Shown here in pieces: positions 30,301 to 39,096 of a stretch of DNA of 41,897 nt. Within the stretch, counting starts at the first letter, position 1. Each line of letters opens with the position of its first letter. The notes under the pieces are model-generated. The model made no database searches, had not been told where the DNA came from, and saw only the letters and a program-made list of their open reading frames with translations. The translations under genes were made by a program, and so were the position numbers. The stretch lies in IMG/VR virus record IMGVR_UViG_3300043435_000100, positions 1 through 41,897 of that record, one strand, 5' to 3'. Source of the stretch: a virus.

Positions 30301-33170
30301 GTACAGCGCAGTTGGTAGGTCGTTTTGCCTACATCATGCGTAACGTAGGAGAAATGCAAATGCGCCAGTTCCTATCTGGCCATAACAGTTTATTCAACAA
30401 CCCTATTGGTTTCATCTCTATGATGATTGCTAATCCAGAGGGTAACTGGGCTCAGAAAGCATTAGCAGGCAAGAGCAAACTTGGCGTAAATGCTATGGGT
30501 GAGTTCTTTAAGTCTACAGATGCAGAGGTTCAGTTCTCTGAATCTATTATTGCTCGTCAGGCTTTAACCCGTCGTGGTAAAGATTCTACTGCAGACTACG
30601 GTGCTCCTGGAAGAAAACCAGCAAGTATATTTAGAACATATAACGTTGTAGATTCTACAAGTGAAGATTACTTACAGGGTCTTGCTTGGACAATTAACAA
30701 CTTCTCATCAGATAAATTTATCCCAGATGTAATCCGTGTCTTCCAGACTGGAAATCCTGAGGCACAGGTTCAATATGTTGATGATTTAATTGATACATTT
30801 GATGAACCAGGAAACAAGTTAAGAGAATTCCTCTCAGCAATTTACGATGATAATGAAGGAATGAACGAACTACTTCTTATCAATCCTTTCAAAGAAACTG
30901 GACCTGGTGTTGTAAAGTCAAACATCAATAAAGACAACCTTCTTACTTACCTATTTGACGCAAAGCAACCTAACACAGTAATCGGACAGGTTGATCTTCT
31001 TGCCGGCCAGGGAGCACAAAGAGATTTAGTTCTTTCTATCCTGCGAGATGGAGAAGCAAAGGTTCCAGTAGGTGGCAAGTTAGTTACTATTAAACCACCG
31101 TATTCTCAAAGAGGTTTGACAACAGAGCAGGTTATTGTTGCAGAGAAGAACTTTGAAAAGCAAGTTGCTGCGATCTTTAAGCCAGATCAAATGGTTGCAT
31201 CTCGTGTACGTGTGTACAACGAAAAAGTAGTCTTTGATGGCAGTTCTAAAGTAGCAAAGCAATTTACAAATTGGTTCTTTGATCTAGCGGCAAAAGTCGA
31301 AAGTAAAGTTAACTTTGGACCTGAGTTTGATGCTAGTTATTGGGACTTTGTTGCATCATATGCAGATATGCTCAGCACTGATGATTTGATTAAGTTGCGT
31401 AACAACGCCAACAAAGCCTTCGCTCCTACATCTAAGGGTGGAAAGAAGATCATTGGTAGACTTCCAGCACCATTACGTGCTATTAATAATACACTCAAGC
31501 AACGACAAAAGAACCCTTCTTATGTTCACAGAGGTGGAGCAACGCTAAGAACAGTCGATTCTCTTGCTGCACAGCAAGCCTCTAAGTATGTAGAGGGACT
31601 ATTCTACAATGCTGCTAAGCAGAAACAGTGGGCTAACGCAGCACGTTTGGTAGCACCATTTGCTCAGGCTCACTACAATACCATTGGTAAGTGGGGAGAA
31701 CTAATGTTCTCTAACCCAGTGCCTATGATTAAGTTTGCCAAAGCATTTGACTCTCTTACAAAAGAAGGCTCAAACGTAATCTACGATCTCACCAATGTAA
31801 CTTATGATGACAACCAAGGATTCTTTTACAAAGATGAAATGTCTGAGGATCTAAAGTTTAAGATGCCTCTTGTTGGTTCTGTTATCGGTGCTCTTGCTGG
31901 TAAAAATATTAATACAAAAGATGCTCTACAGATAACTTCACCAATACAGTCTTTGAACCTTGCATTTGGTTCTGTTAACCCTATATCTCCTGGCATGGGA
32001 CCTGCTATGGTCGCTGCCTATACAATGAGTGGACGAGATAAGGCATTTGGTCCAGTAGATGACTTGCTTAGAGATATTGTTACACCGTTTGGTGAGCCTA
32101 AGGGCGTAGAAGATATCATCTTCCCAGCATGGGCAAAGAAAATATTCAATGCTTTCCTTGCAGATGATGCAACTACACAGCGTGGAGTTAAAGACTGGGC
32201 TTCTTACCTAGCCTCTACGGGTGACTACGGTGATAATCCATTCGCTAATGACAATGCAAGAAATCAACTATTCAGCGATGCTGAAAATATTTCTAAGTGG
32301 GCAAATGTTTTGGGTGCTATATTCCAGAGTATCTCTCCAGCAACCCCTATCCAAGAGGTTCTGCTAAGCATTAAGAATCCTAACAACAAGCAAAACTTTA
32401 TGACCATGACAATGCTTTATAAAGAGTGGGATACACTCAAGAAGCGTTATCCTGGCGATAATGGCACAGCAGCGTCTAAGTTTGCCGAGAAGTTTGGTCA
32501 CAAGAATATCCTAGTTGCAATCAGCAACACTACACCAGGAACCTCTGGTACAGCCGATGCTTGGACATTCTTGAATAACAACCCAGATGCAGTCAGTAAA
32601 TATGCTACACCTGCTGGAGATGTCATTCCTTACTTCTTCCCTGGCGGAGAGTATGCAATAAAGTATACTAACTGGCAGAAAACGATGGGTGCTCGTCGTC
32701 AGATGTCTAGCGCAGAGATATCACAAGAGGCAGAAGGCATGGTTTACTCCATGCTCAAGAGCCAGATTGCCGAGCAACAGATTGCTGGTCGTTACACCGA
32801 TTTCTGGTATAACGAGCAGATTGCTATCTTGAATAAGCAATTTGGTGGTGCTAGACCAGTAGATGCTATCGTAACTGGAGTTCAGGATGAGAAAATAGCA
32901 ACAATTGGTCGGGCTATTGAAGATCCGATATTCAAGTCATCTTCCGTCTATGAAGAAACAGTTACATTCTACAAGCAGTTCGATGAGTTTAGAAAACTTC
33001 TTAATGACTTCAAGGTTTCAAACTATGCAGAACTATCATCTAAGGGCGGAGTTCAAACACTTATGCGTAATGAACTTGTTGCTCTAGGAGAAACATTAAT
33101 GTCTAACAATCCTGAATTCTCCCGTATGTACTACGGTGTATTCGCTGGTATATTAAGAGAGGCTGAATAA
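27336..33170 (+). CDS. Giant internal virion / ejection protein (1944 aa)
   Basis: 1944 residues, about 14% of the genome. It is largely alpha-helical, with a few hydrophobic/glycine stretches (GPGAAGKIL near 250, VGSVIGALAGK near 1520) and charged coiled-coil segments (about 285-345). No protease, lysozyme, kinase or nucleic acid polymerase motif is seen. A very large helical protein encoded between portal and scaffold, with two further large proteins after it, fits internal core or ejection proteins of short-tailed phages, which form a channel for DNA into the cell. A tape measure protein is a weaker alternative because no tail-tube or chaperone genes are present. It overlaps neighbours by 1 nt at each end. 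Confidence 0.65.
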   Translation: MADNLKAILDARKNSYKTMMQYSMNSLSPDALSNFNSITQKYPGMSNDLVISMVRQGLNANTPGLNKITTIDGIAALKADAFNIDKIKKSVEPDRGFLGTIQAGLKEGIYDPFKGLTRTLFAGLRLPYDAITVLTRDALAVKRGENISNLQILTGGVSESTAFGSLVRNFSNQGSGFFVDPKSKAGKAQIKAMGKYGQINGESYTIGRNIFNTIGLNPEGNAYKTLSGIVDATLNVGLDPSMWFGPGAAGKILTQGKKATAFANDAMQYNIPGMNQAAKEAEEILLKEGKIVEDEITKKVSSAFKRNAKAVKKKEDEIIATEKKIVDKQISTARKLLNFETENAKRFEFSPADDVSKQTLSSRSISEWFVTNPKTQTGELSQAISLLSTDMKSTGGFFDGYILLDEVPQYGKVSAGAHYLDEYAVTANTADELKLLDLSDDLTKADEATRTAENLRRSQLADRLDKLGKNAADPEFRVYNELATMLRDDAANLDGFFGSLFSIGDELVAAKPLGTLLGEVAALKNPVVMSKISDLVQEIWKVDGFTNVRSIYGKTGGVAITNTAKIAATRAEIGIASSEFADPTNLGPNVLKLLDSIKGPKDDLAVRESEFEQLVNKQIDLEDKEAWFRLIREKANGDPEILKELIADPRSKGLKGVLKLEAELLENNVLRESILENVGLVDGFMGNVLDTPNMDKAVKFMLGRQFKVVAEIVAGEKDVVKLRNLFRRKLDDRVIIELANSATVDDVYRILLNQVSSGADLLAVKKAVGTGLKVAANPVARLIPGVNLNAIRMSEHINKQFGRFYMRSTVVNLSDLTSTNTVVEDWMSSILVASRFGGIITKATRDRVIANTQRAIFAAGTNAERAAAIYNGVGKLLDEIADSIGGVDKEVVAKLKEQIKISGREDVIVSNFTLEQALANGGGGIITAGGKEVRLTKGMLESQLAKSVLNLPDSRAVTRSIIDLKTNIPLYGKSRSLKIALEETGDLWRTAQLVGRFAYIMRNVGEMQMRQFLSGHNSLFNNPIGFISMMIANPEGNWAQKALAGKSKLGVNAMGEFFKSTDAEVQFSESIIARQALTRRGKDSTADYGAPGRKPASIFRTYNVVDSTSEDYLQGLAWTINNFSSDKFIPDVIRVFQTGNPEAQVQYVDDLIDTFDEPGNKLREFLSAIYDDNEGMNELLLINPFKETGPGVVKSNINKDNLLTYLFDAKQPNTVIGQVDLLAGQGAQRDLVLSILRDGEAKVPVGGKLVTIKPPYSQRGLTTEQVIVAEKNFEKQVAAIFKPDQMVASRVRVYNEKVVFDGSSKVAKQFTNWFFDLAAKVESKVNFGPEFDASYWDFVASYADMLSTDDLIKLRNNANKAFAPTSKGGKKIIGRLPAPLRAINNTLKQRQKNPSYVHRGGATLRTVDSLAAQQASKYVEGLFYNAAKQKQWANAARLVAPFAQAHYNTIGKWGELMFSNPVPMIKFAKAFDSLTKEGSNVIYDLTNVTYDDNQGFFYKDEMSEDLKFKMPLVGSVIGALAGKNINTKDALQITSPIQSLNLAFGSVNPISPGMGPAMVAAYTMSGRDKAFGPVDDLLRDIVTPFGEPKGVEDIIFPAWAKKIFNAFLADDATTQRGVKDWASYLASTGDYGDNPFANDNARNQLFSDAENISKWANVLGAIFQSISPATPIQEVLLSIKNPNNKQNFMTMTMLYKEWDTLKKRYPGDNGTAASKFAEKFGHKNILVAISNTTPGTSGTADAWTFLNNNPDAVSKYATPAGDVIPYFFPGGEYAIKYTNWQKTMGARRQMSSAEISQEAEGMVYSMLKSQIAEQQIAGRYTDFWYNEQIAILNKQFGGARPVDAIVTGVQDEKIATIGRAIEDPIFKSSSVYEETVTFYKQFDEFRKLLNDFKVSNYAELSSKGGVQTLMRNELVALGETLMSNNPEFSRMYYGVFAGILREAE

Positions 33171-34492
33171 TGGCAGGAAAATATGTAGGATCTATGTTCG
33201 TTCCTGACACACCATCTGCATCATCTAAGACGCAACAAGAGGCTGCAGGAATCCTTGGCTTATACAGCGATCCAAAAAACCCTTTTGTACTATTTGCTCA
33301 GGAAACTGACCCAGTAAGAAAAGCAGGGTATCTTATGGATATCCAAAGAACAATGGGTGCAGACTTTGTTGAGATGCAAAACTTGCTTCGTAAGGGTGGA
33401 TTAAGCAAGTCGACAACACCTCTAGGAGTTGGAGTCGTTGGAGTAGACGAATCCGCTGCTATTGAGAAGATTATTCTTAGATCTATAGAAAGCCAACTGC
33501 TTCCCCTTGATTTCCTAAAAGCCTATAACAGCACTGTTAAGCCAAAGGCTGGCCCTGCTCAGCCAGATATGACCACACAGTACACTAAGCAAATCCAAAC
33601 AGCACTTCAATTCAAGGATCTTGGCGATGCTCGCCAGTATTACAACAATGCCTACTTCACAGCATTTGGTCAGTGGCCAGCCCCAGAACTAGATAATAAG
33701 TTTCAGACTGCGTGGAATACACAGGTCAAGCAACAGAATCAGCCTACAACCACAAACAATGTAACCGAAAAGGGCTACCAATACGATACTAAAAGCAAGC
33801 CAGTTATTGACCCAAAAACTGGTAAGCAAAAAGTTGATAAACTTGGCCAGAAGATATATTCTGTAAGACTTAAAAACGACCAAGGTCAGTATCTTACAAA
33901 AAGTAAAGTTGTTGGAACATCCACATCACAGGGCGAAGGATTCACCCCAGAAGAACAAACAGAGTTCCTTGCTGACTTCCTTGTAGCAAACTTTCCAGCA
34001 GCAAAGTGGAATGTAGAAGATATTGGTGGTTCTGCAAAGACCATTTTTAATACAATCAAAGCATACCACGAAGGAAACTACGATTCCGTTCCTGACTTTG
34101 CTGCCGTTTCTCCGCTTATCAAGAATCTTCTATCTAATCCTGATGAGAAGGTTCAAAACGAGATCTACAATCAGTATATATCAGAGATTCAGGCTAAGTC
34201 TGGCAATCGTTTTATGGCAATCAAGCCTTATCTAAAGGCTGGTGAAACCGCCAACAAGTATGTTGCTCCAGTGCTACAGCAGTTATCTGCTGGCCTTGAG
34301 ACCAACATTGGAATTAAGGATGATCTCGCTCTAATGGTACTTAACTTTAAGGACGAAAAGGGAGAGTACAGATTGCCTAATGAGTTTGAAATGCAGAATA
34401 TTATTAAGAGCGACAAGCGCTATGAAAGTACATCAACAGCAATCAATACAGCAGTCAACATGGCTCAGTCACTAAAGAATGCGTTAGGTTAA
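33170..34492 (+). CDS. Virion-associated protein, internal-protein candidate (440 aa)
   Basis: 440 residues. Helical with Gln/Asn-rich and Lys/Gly loops (QQNQPTTTNNVTEKGYQY, KPVIDPKTGKQKVDKLGQ). The start overlaps the giant gene's stop (TAATG), showing coupling. The C-terminal region is helical (NIGIKDDLALMVLNFKDEKG). No enzymatic motif is visible. By position it is an internal or ejection partner of the 1944-residue protein. Confidence 0.55.
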   Translation: MAGKYVGSMFVPDTPSASSKTQQEAAGILGLYSDPKNPFVLFAQETDPVRKAGYLMDIQRTMGADFVEMQNLLRKGGLSKSTTPLGVGVVGVDESAAIEKIILRSIESQLLPLDFLKAYNSTVKPKAGPAQPDMTTQYTKQIQTALQFKDLGDARQYYNNAYFTAFGQWPAPELDNKFQTAWNTQVKQQNQPTTTNNVTEKGYQYDTKSKPVIDPKTGKQKVDKLGQKIYSVRLKNDQGQYLTKSKVVGTSTSQGEGFTPEEQTEFLADFLVANFPAAKWNVEDIGGSAKTIFNTIKAYHEGNYDSVPDFAAVSPLIKNLLSNPDEKVQNEIYNQYISEIQAKSGNRFMAIKPYLKAGETANKYVAPVLQQLSAGLETNIGIKDDLALMVLNFKDEKGEYRLPNEFEMQNIIKSDKRYESTSTAINTAVNMAQSLKNALG

Positions 34493-34494
34493 TA

Positions 34495-36102
34495 ATGGCA
34501 TACACAAGGGCAGAATGGAACAAGCGCCAAGCAAAACTTCCAGAAGAGGATAGAACCTCCTATGAGACATATCTTTCTTTTCAATCACCCACACCTGAAC
34601 CTAAACCTGCGGAAACTTCTGCACCTACTGCAGAGGTAAATCCAATTGCTGCTGCTATACCCGTTGCTGGAGTTGTAAACACTCCTAGGAATCCTAAACC
34701 TAAACCAAACTCAGCAGCAACAATGCCTCCTACAATGACTCCTACACCAAAGCCTGCAAAACCGTCATCTGATTCTTATACACAATTTGGACCACTTGGT
34801 GGTCTATCATCTGGAGCAGTTGGTGATGTTCTTGCTCCTACTGGCTATGACGCTAATGGAAACCCTACGGGAATACAAGGCAATGAGTTTACAGGTGCTC
34901 AACCCTTTTTAGAAGCAATTGGACAAACACTTGCAGATCTATACATCTCTCAGGGACTTAACGCTGACGGAAGTACAATAGTAGATCCAATAATTCCAAA
35001 GAAAGAGGAAAAGGAAGATCCAGATCCTCTTCGCAATCCAGATATACAACCAGATTCCCCAGATGGATTTGAATATATATGGACTGATGGTATCTGGAAA
35101 TTATATCCAGTTAAAAATAATGGCGGTGGTGGCGGTAGTGCAGGTGATGATAAACCAGCAGTTGATCTTACAGCAACTCCATCTACAAGCGTAGATGTAC
35201 TCAAGGCTTTGCTTCGTGCACAGGGATTTTCAGATAAAATACTTGATTCCTCAACATCTTATCTTAACTCACTACTTAAAGATAACATTGACTATGATAA
35301 TGCTATAACCTTGTTTCTTAATACCAAGGAATATACTCTTAAAAATGGAACTAAGTTAACCTCGCCATTTTATACAGAATATGGATACCTAAACGAAGGT
35401 CTTGCAAATCCAAAAGATGCAGGTGAACTATTTAATGCTGTCGAGGGATACAGAGGACTCCAGCAGAAGTATGGTTTTAGCGATAAGTATCTAAGCCAAG
35501 AGGCACTCAAGAACTATGTGAAGAATAACGTTACAGTCCTTGATCTTGATGAACGCGCTAATACTGCTCGTTTGGCTGCCATACAGGCAGACACTGCCAA
35601 GACAGATGCACTCGTTGCTCTGGGATATATCGCTAGCAAAGAAGGTCTGCAAGACTTCTATCTTGATCCTAAAATTGGCAAAGAGCAACTAGAAAGCAAT
35701 AGAAATACAGGAGCATTTGTAGCCGAAGCGATTCGTCGCGCTGGCACAGGCATCTCTTCACAACCTGGTCAGATTGAAGGCATGAAGGCTCTTGCTGCTT
35801 CTCTTACTGAGAAGGGCTACTCAGAGGCTCAGATTTCACAACTTGCATCTACAGGTTTCGAAGAAATAGGAAGAACTCTTCAACCTCTTACTAAACTTGA
35901 ATCTATCTACGGAGTCAATGCTGACAAAGATGCTATCCAGAAGCAACTACAAGCAGAACAATTCCAAGGAACAGAATCACAACTACGCAAGAAACGCAAA
36001 GAACAAGAAGAACTTGCGTTCCAACGTAAGAGTGGAACTTTTGGAGCAGGCCGTGGATATGGTGGCTCACTAGGAACACGTTCCACAACAGGAGCAATAT
36101 AA
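34495..36102 (+). CDS. Virion-associated protein with Pro-rich N-terminus (535 aa)
   Basis: 535 residues. The first 110 residues are Pro/Thr/Ala-rich and disordered (PTMTPTPKPAKPSS), then a Gly-rich linker (NNGGGGGSAGDDK, about 204-216) leads to a helical C-terminal half (DERANTARLAAIQADTAK, QEALKNYVKNNV). The tail is again Gly/Arg-rich (GRGYGGSLGTRSTTGAI). It probably belongs to the internal protein set with the two genes before it. No catalytic signature. Confidence 0.55.
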   Translation: MAYTRAEWNKRQAKLPEEDRTSYETYLSFQSPTPEPKPAETSAPTAEVNPIAAAIPVAGVVNTPRNPKPKPNSAATMPPTMTPTPKPAKPSSDSYTQFGPLGGLSSGAVGDVLAPTGYDANGNPTGIQGNEFTGAQPFLEAIGQTLADLYISQGLNADGSTIVDPIIPKKEEKEDPDPLRNPDIQPDSPDGFEYIWTDGIWKLYPVKNNGGGGGSAGDDKPAVDLTATPSTSVDVLKALLRAQGFSDKILDSSTSYLNSLLKDNIDYDNAITLFLNTKEYTLKNGTKLTSPFYTEYGYLNEGLANPKDAGELFNAVEGYRGLQQKYGFSDKYLSQEALKNYVKNNVTVLDLDERANTARLAAIQADTAKTDALVALGYIASKEGLQDFYLDPKIGKEQLESNRNTGAFVAEAIRRAGTGISSQPGQIEGMKALAASLTEKGYSEAQISQLASTGFEEIGRTLQPLTKLESIYGVNADKDAIQKQLQAEQFQGTESQLRKKRKEQEELAFQRKSGTFGAGRGYGGSLGTRSTTGAI

Positions 36103-36219
36103 AAGAATCCCATTGGACCTGTCGGCCCCAATGGCGTAATAAGACCGATAGTACGAGCCAAGATGGATCCCCATCCACACTTGAGGCGTATGCCAACTAC
36201 TAACAAGGGAGAGGTTGCT

Positions 36220-36699
36220 ATGAGCAACAACCGCGACAACATCAACTGGGACTTCGATGACGAAGATGACGAGGATAATACCCCGACATACGACACCGAT
36301 ACCGATCTAGTAAAGAAACTCCGCAAAGCACTAAAGGCCGAGCAGCGCAGAGCAAAAGAACTAGAAACTAACCTAGGAGAACTGAGCAAGGCTCAGAAAG
36401 AGCGGATACTAAAGGATGTATTTACATCCCGTGGCGTTAATCCAAAAATTGCTGCATTCGTTCCAAATGACATCGAAGCATCAGAGGAAGCAATTTCCTT
36501 ATGGATCGAGGAGCATGCCGATGTATTCGGTATTCAAAATGATGCTCCAAAAGTATCTAAAGAAGATATTGCTTCAATGCAGAAGATAAACAATGTGTTA
36601 ACTAATGCAGAAGCGCCTGGATACTCAGATGATATTGCAAACCGCCTAGCGGGTGCAGATTCTGAGGAAGAAATCCTAACAATCCTCAGCGGTCAATAA
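36220..36699 (+). CDS. Capsid scaffolding protein
   Basis: 159 residues from the ATG at 36220, which has GGGAGAGG 7 nt upstream. An upstream ATG at 36163 lacks a ribosome site. It has a very acidic start (NWDFDDEDDEDNTPTYDTD), a coiled coil (LVKKLRKALKAEQRRAKELE) and a helical C-terminus (DSEEEILTILSGQ). This charge and coiled-coil layout, directly before the major capsid gene, is typical of scaffolding proteins that guide prohead assembly. The 117-bp gap before it holds a CCATTGG/CCAATGG hairpin (36110-36135 region). Confidence 0.75.
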   Translation: MSNNRDNINWDFDDEDDEDNTPTYDTDTDLVKKLRKALKAEQRRAKELETNLGELSKAQKERILKDVFTSRGVNPKIAAFVPNDIEASEEAISLWIEEHADVFGIQNDAPKVSKEDIASMQKINNVLTNAEAPGYSDDIANRLAGADSEEEILTILSGQ

Positions 36700-36738
36700 C
36701 AACCGCTTTCCAACTAATCAGAAAGGAGATATCTCCAA

Positions 36739-37926
36739 ATGGCAGATATCTTTACCACTACAACCTCTGGTTTAGGTTCCAATCTTGTAACTTTGGCGTA
36801 CGATAAGTTAATCGAAATTAACCTTCGTTCAACACCACAGTTCCGCGCAATCGCGGACAAGAAGATCGGAAGCCCAACCCACGACGGTTCTTCAATCCGT
36901 TTCCAGTTCCACAACGATATTGCTGACACCTCAATCGCAGGTGCAACACTCGCTGAAACTGTAGACCCAGATGCAGTAGCACTACCAGCAACCACAACTC
37001 TTGATGTCACACAGCAAGAACTTGGTCGCGTAGTACTCCCAACACGCAAGTTGGCACTTATGTCACTTGCTGATGTTGATCCATGGATTGCTAACGCAGT
37101 TGCGTTCAACATGGCAACAACACTAGACAACGGTATTGCCGCTGTTCTAGATGCAGGAACAAACGTCATCCGTGAATCAGGCGGAGCACTTTCAACAACT
37201 GCTGCTAAGTCAACAATTGACTCAACAGACACATTCAAGGGACGCGACGTACGTTACGCAGTAACAAAGTTGCGCGCTGCAAATGTTCTCACACGTGGAG
37301 GAATGTATGTTTCATACATCCACCCAGAAGTTTCACACGATCTCCGCACAGAGACAGGAAACAACATCTGGCGTACACCACATGAGTACCAGAATGTCGG
37401 GCCACTCCTTGCAGGAGAACTCGGCGCATGGGAAGGTGTCCGTTTCATCGAGACACCACGCATGACCAACACTATCTCAGGTAAGGCTCTAACAGCACTT
37501 GCTACTGCTCCTGCAGTAAGCGGAGTTTCAGGCGAGTTCACAATCGTTGCAGCAAACGCTGCTTTCGGTGGTCTTGCTGAGGTTGGAGATGCTATCTCTG
37601 GTACAAACGTAGGCACTGGTGCTTTAATCACAGCAATCTCAGTTGGTACAACAAACACTACATTCACAGTGTCTGTTGCTAACTCAGGAACTGTTGGAAC
37701 AAACACTCTCACAGTGACTCCAAAGGCTCGCGTTTACAACACCTACGTACTCGGACAGCAAGCACTTGCTGAGGCAGTATGGAAGGAACCAGGCATTGAG
37801 TTTGGTAACGTTGTAGACAAGTTGAACCGTTTCCGCCCAGTCGGCTGGCACGGTATGATCAACTGGTCTGTATTCCGTCAAGAAGCGCTTTATCGTATTG
37901 AGACAGCATCTTCTGTACGTGCATAA
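36739..37926 (+). CDS. Major capsid protein with inserted beta domain
   Basis: 395 residues, AAAGGAGATATC upstream. The N-terminus (GLGSNLVTLAYDKLIEINLR) and the region around NDIADTSIAGATLAETVD and RKLALMSLADVDPWIANAV fit HK97-fold capsid proteins of the N4-gp56-like group. Residues about 255-330 (GEFTIVAANAAFGG, ISGTNVGTGALITAIS, TTFTVSVANSGTVGTN) form a Thr/Gly-rich beta insertion before YNTYVLGQQAL resumes the fold. Such insertions often project from the capsid surface or stabilise it. The gene has tRNA-optimal looking codons (many GCA/ACA/AAC), consistent with high expression. A hairpin follows its stop. Confidence 0.85.
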   Translation: MADIFTTTTSGLGSNLVTLAYDKLIEINLRSTPQFRAIADKKIGSPTHDGSSIRFQFHNDIADTSIAGATLAETVDPDAVALPATTTLDVTQQELGRVVLPTRKLALMSLADVDPWIANAVAFNMATTLDNGIAAVLDAGTNVIRESGGALSTTAAKSTIDSTDTFKGRDVRYAVTKLRAANVLTRGGMYVSYIHPEVSHDLRTETGNNIWRTPHEYQNVGPLLAGELGAWEGVRFIETPRMTNTISGKALTALATAPAVSGVSGEFTIVAANAAFGGLAEVGDAISGTNVGTGALITAISVGTTNTTFTVSVANSGTVGTNTLTVTPKARVYNTYVLGQQALAEAVWKEPGIEFGNVVDKLNRFRPVGWHGMINWSVFRQEALYRIETASSVRA

Positions 37927-37946
37927 TCTAAGTAATTAGACGGGTG

Positions 37947-37966
37947 GGTAGGGGGCAACCCCTACC
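37947..37966 (+). other. Intercistronic hairpin after capsid gene
   Basis: Perfect 8-bp stem GGTAGGGG/CCCCTACC with a GCAA tetraloop, 20 nt after the capsid stop and without a T-run. It may protect the 3' end of capsid mRNA or act as a partial terminator. Confidence 0.65.
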
Positions 37967-37993
37967 TATCAGTAAAACGACTTAGGAGGTCAA

Positions 37994-38245
37994 ATGACAT
38001 ACAGATTCACAACACCAACAATCAGCGAAGGTCCTGCTGGCGATGGGCCACTTTTTAGTCGCTTTCGCCTTACACGCGGGATTAGCGTTATCAAGATTGA
38101 AGGGGAATATTACGAAGTCAGAAACCCTTCTAGCGAAGAGGTAGCAGAAGCAGAGGCATTCTACTTAGGTGGGATTACCTACGATGTTAATGAAGCAGAG
38201 AAGGCTGGCCTAGAGGCCGCAGGATACACGGTGGAGACAGTATAA
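37994..38245 (+). CDS. Hypothetical protein (83 aa) after capsid gene
   Basis: 83 residues with a strong TTAGGAGGTC site. Beta-rich start (TYRFTTPTISEGPAGDGPLF) with a helical acidic middle (SSEEVAEAEAFYLGG). Small proteins of this look follow the capsid gene in many actinobacteriophages. It could be a decoration or head-completion protein. No family is assigned. It abuts the next gene with no gap. Confidence 0.6.
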   Translation: MTYRFTTPTISEGPAGDGPLFSRFRLTRGISVIKIEGEYYEVRNPSSEEVAEAEAFYLGGITYDVNEAEKAGLEAAGYTVETV

Positions 38246-38683
38246 ATGTGTGATCATATCAGTAAGGTACTTGAATGGGGATTCACTGAGACTCACGATT
38301 TTAAGGCTACAAAGTATGGATGCTTGAACTGCGAGGAAACCTCTCCAGTTCCATTTGCATCACAAGATGTTTTTGTTGATCATAGCACCTGTGGCGGTCC
38401 AGATGTCTGCTTCGGATGCAAGGCTGCAGGACTCCAGTTAAGTACTGGAGACGCCCACAGCGCTAAGTCTATGAGCAACAAGAAATGGGAAGGCGAATTG
38501 GATGCTTACCGCTCTGCACGGGCTGAGGGGATCCAACCTGCTGGAACTAGCACACAAGCAATTCAGGAGGCTAGAAGGGCCTCTGAGGCTTTAGGAGCGG
38601 CATATGACGCCAATACTATGGTCGACTCTAAGATAATCCAAAAGAAAACAGTATCCAAACTCAAAGAAGTAGGAGCGGTATAA
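38246..38683 (+). CDS. Cysteine-rich head-region protein (145 aa)
   Basis: 145 residues. The first 65 residues have CDHI, YGCLNCEE, CGGPDVCFGC: a zinc-binding module. The remainder is helical (DAYRSARAEGIQPAGTS then EARRASEALGAAYDANTMV). I recognise this N-terminal motif from structural clusters of aquatic actinophages but know no function. It may bind DNA ends or the connector. The stop overlaps the next start (TAATG). Confidence 0.6.
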   Translation: MCDHISKVLEWGFTETHDFKATKYGCLNCEETSPVPFASQDVFVDHSTCGGPDVCFGCKAAGLQLSTGDAHSAKSMSNKKWEGELDAYRSARAEGIQPAGTSTQAIQEARRASEALGAAYDANTMVDSKIIQKKTVSKLKEVGAV

Positions 38684-38838
38684 TGCCAAAAGTAGGAAAA
38701 AAAGAATTCCCATACACAGCAAAAGGTATGGCGATGGCCAAGATGGAAGCCAAAAAGACTGGTAAGAAGGTTGCCAAAAAGTCCGCTAAGAAGAAGATCG
38801 TAAAGCGCGGTATCTTCAACAACAAGCGTGGTATGTAA
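38683..38838 (+). CDS. Small lysine-rich protein (51 aa)
   Basis: 51 residues, about one third Lys/Arg (KKTGKKVAKKSAKKKIVKRG), ending IFNNKRGM. The start overlaps the previous stop. The high positive charge suggests a DNA-condensing or DNA-binding virion protein, like histone-tail-like small phage proteins, but this is inference. Confidence 0.6.
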   Translation: MPKVGKKEFPYTAKGMAMAKMEAKKTGKKVAKKSAKKKIVKRGIFNNKRGM

Positions 38839-38840
38839 TC

Positions 38841-39086
38841 ATGCCAGGAATGATGAAGAAGGCTACACCTTCACCTAAGCCTAAAGTAACACCTAAGCCT
38901 AAAGTAACACCTAAGCCTAAAGTTACTGCAAGTGCTAAGCCAAAGGCTACACCAATACCCAAGTTTACCCCACCAACTCTAAAAGAGTTTAAGCAGTCTG
39001 CAGCATACAAGGCAGGAGACTGGACATACAAGCAGTATGTTGATGAATTCATAATGCAATACAACGCCAAGTATAAGAAGCGCTAA
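38841..39086 (+). CDS. Lys/Pro-repeat protein (81 aa)
   Basis: 81 residues. The N-terminal half contains three tandem PKPKVT repeats encoded by an 18-bp DNA repeat. The C-terminal half is helical and aromatic (SAAYKAGDWTYKQYVDEF). The layout, basic flexible arm plus helical anchor, suggests binding to DNA or a virion shell. Function is unknown. Confidence 0.55.
   Translation: MPGMMKKATPSPKPKVTPKPKVTPKPKVTASAKPKATPIPKFTPPTLKEFKQSAAYKAGDWTYKQYVDEFIMQYNAKYKKR
38874..38927 (+). repeat. 18-bp tandem repeat (3 units)
   Basis: CCTAAGCCTAAAGTAACA at 38874-38891 and 38892-38909, then a variant ending GTTACT at 38910-38927. It encodes the PKPKVT repeats. Confidence 0.85.
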
Positions 39087-39096
39087 TAAAGAAGAA

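Noticed and set aside
36798-36807. GTACGATAAG within the capsid gene
   Set aside because: Only one arm of the palindrome is present; chance half-site.
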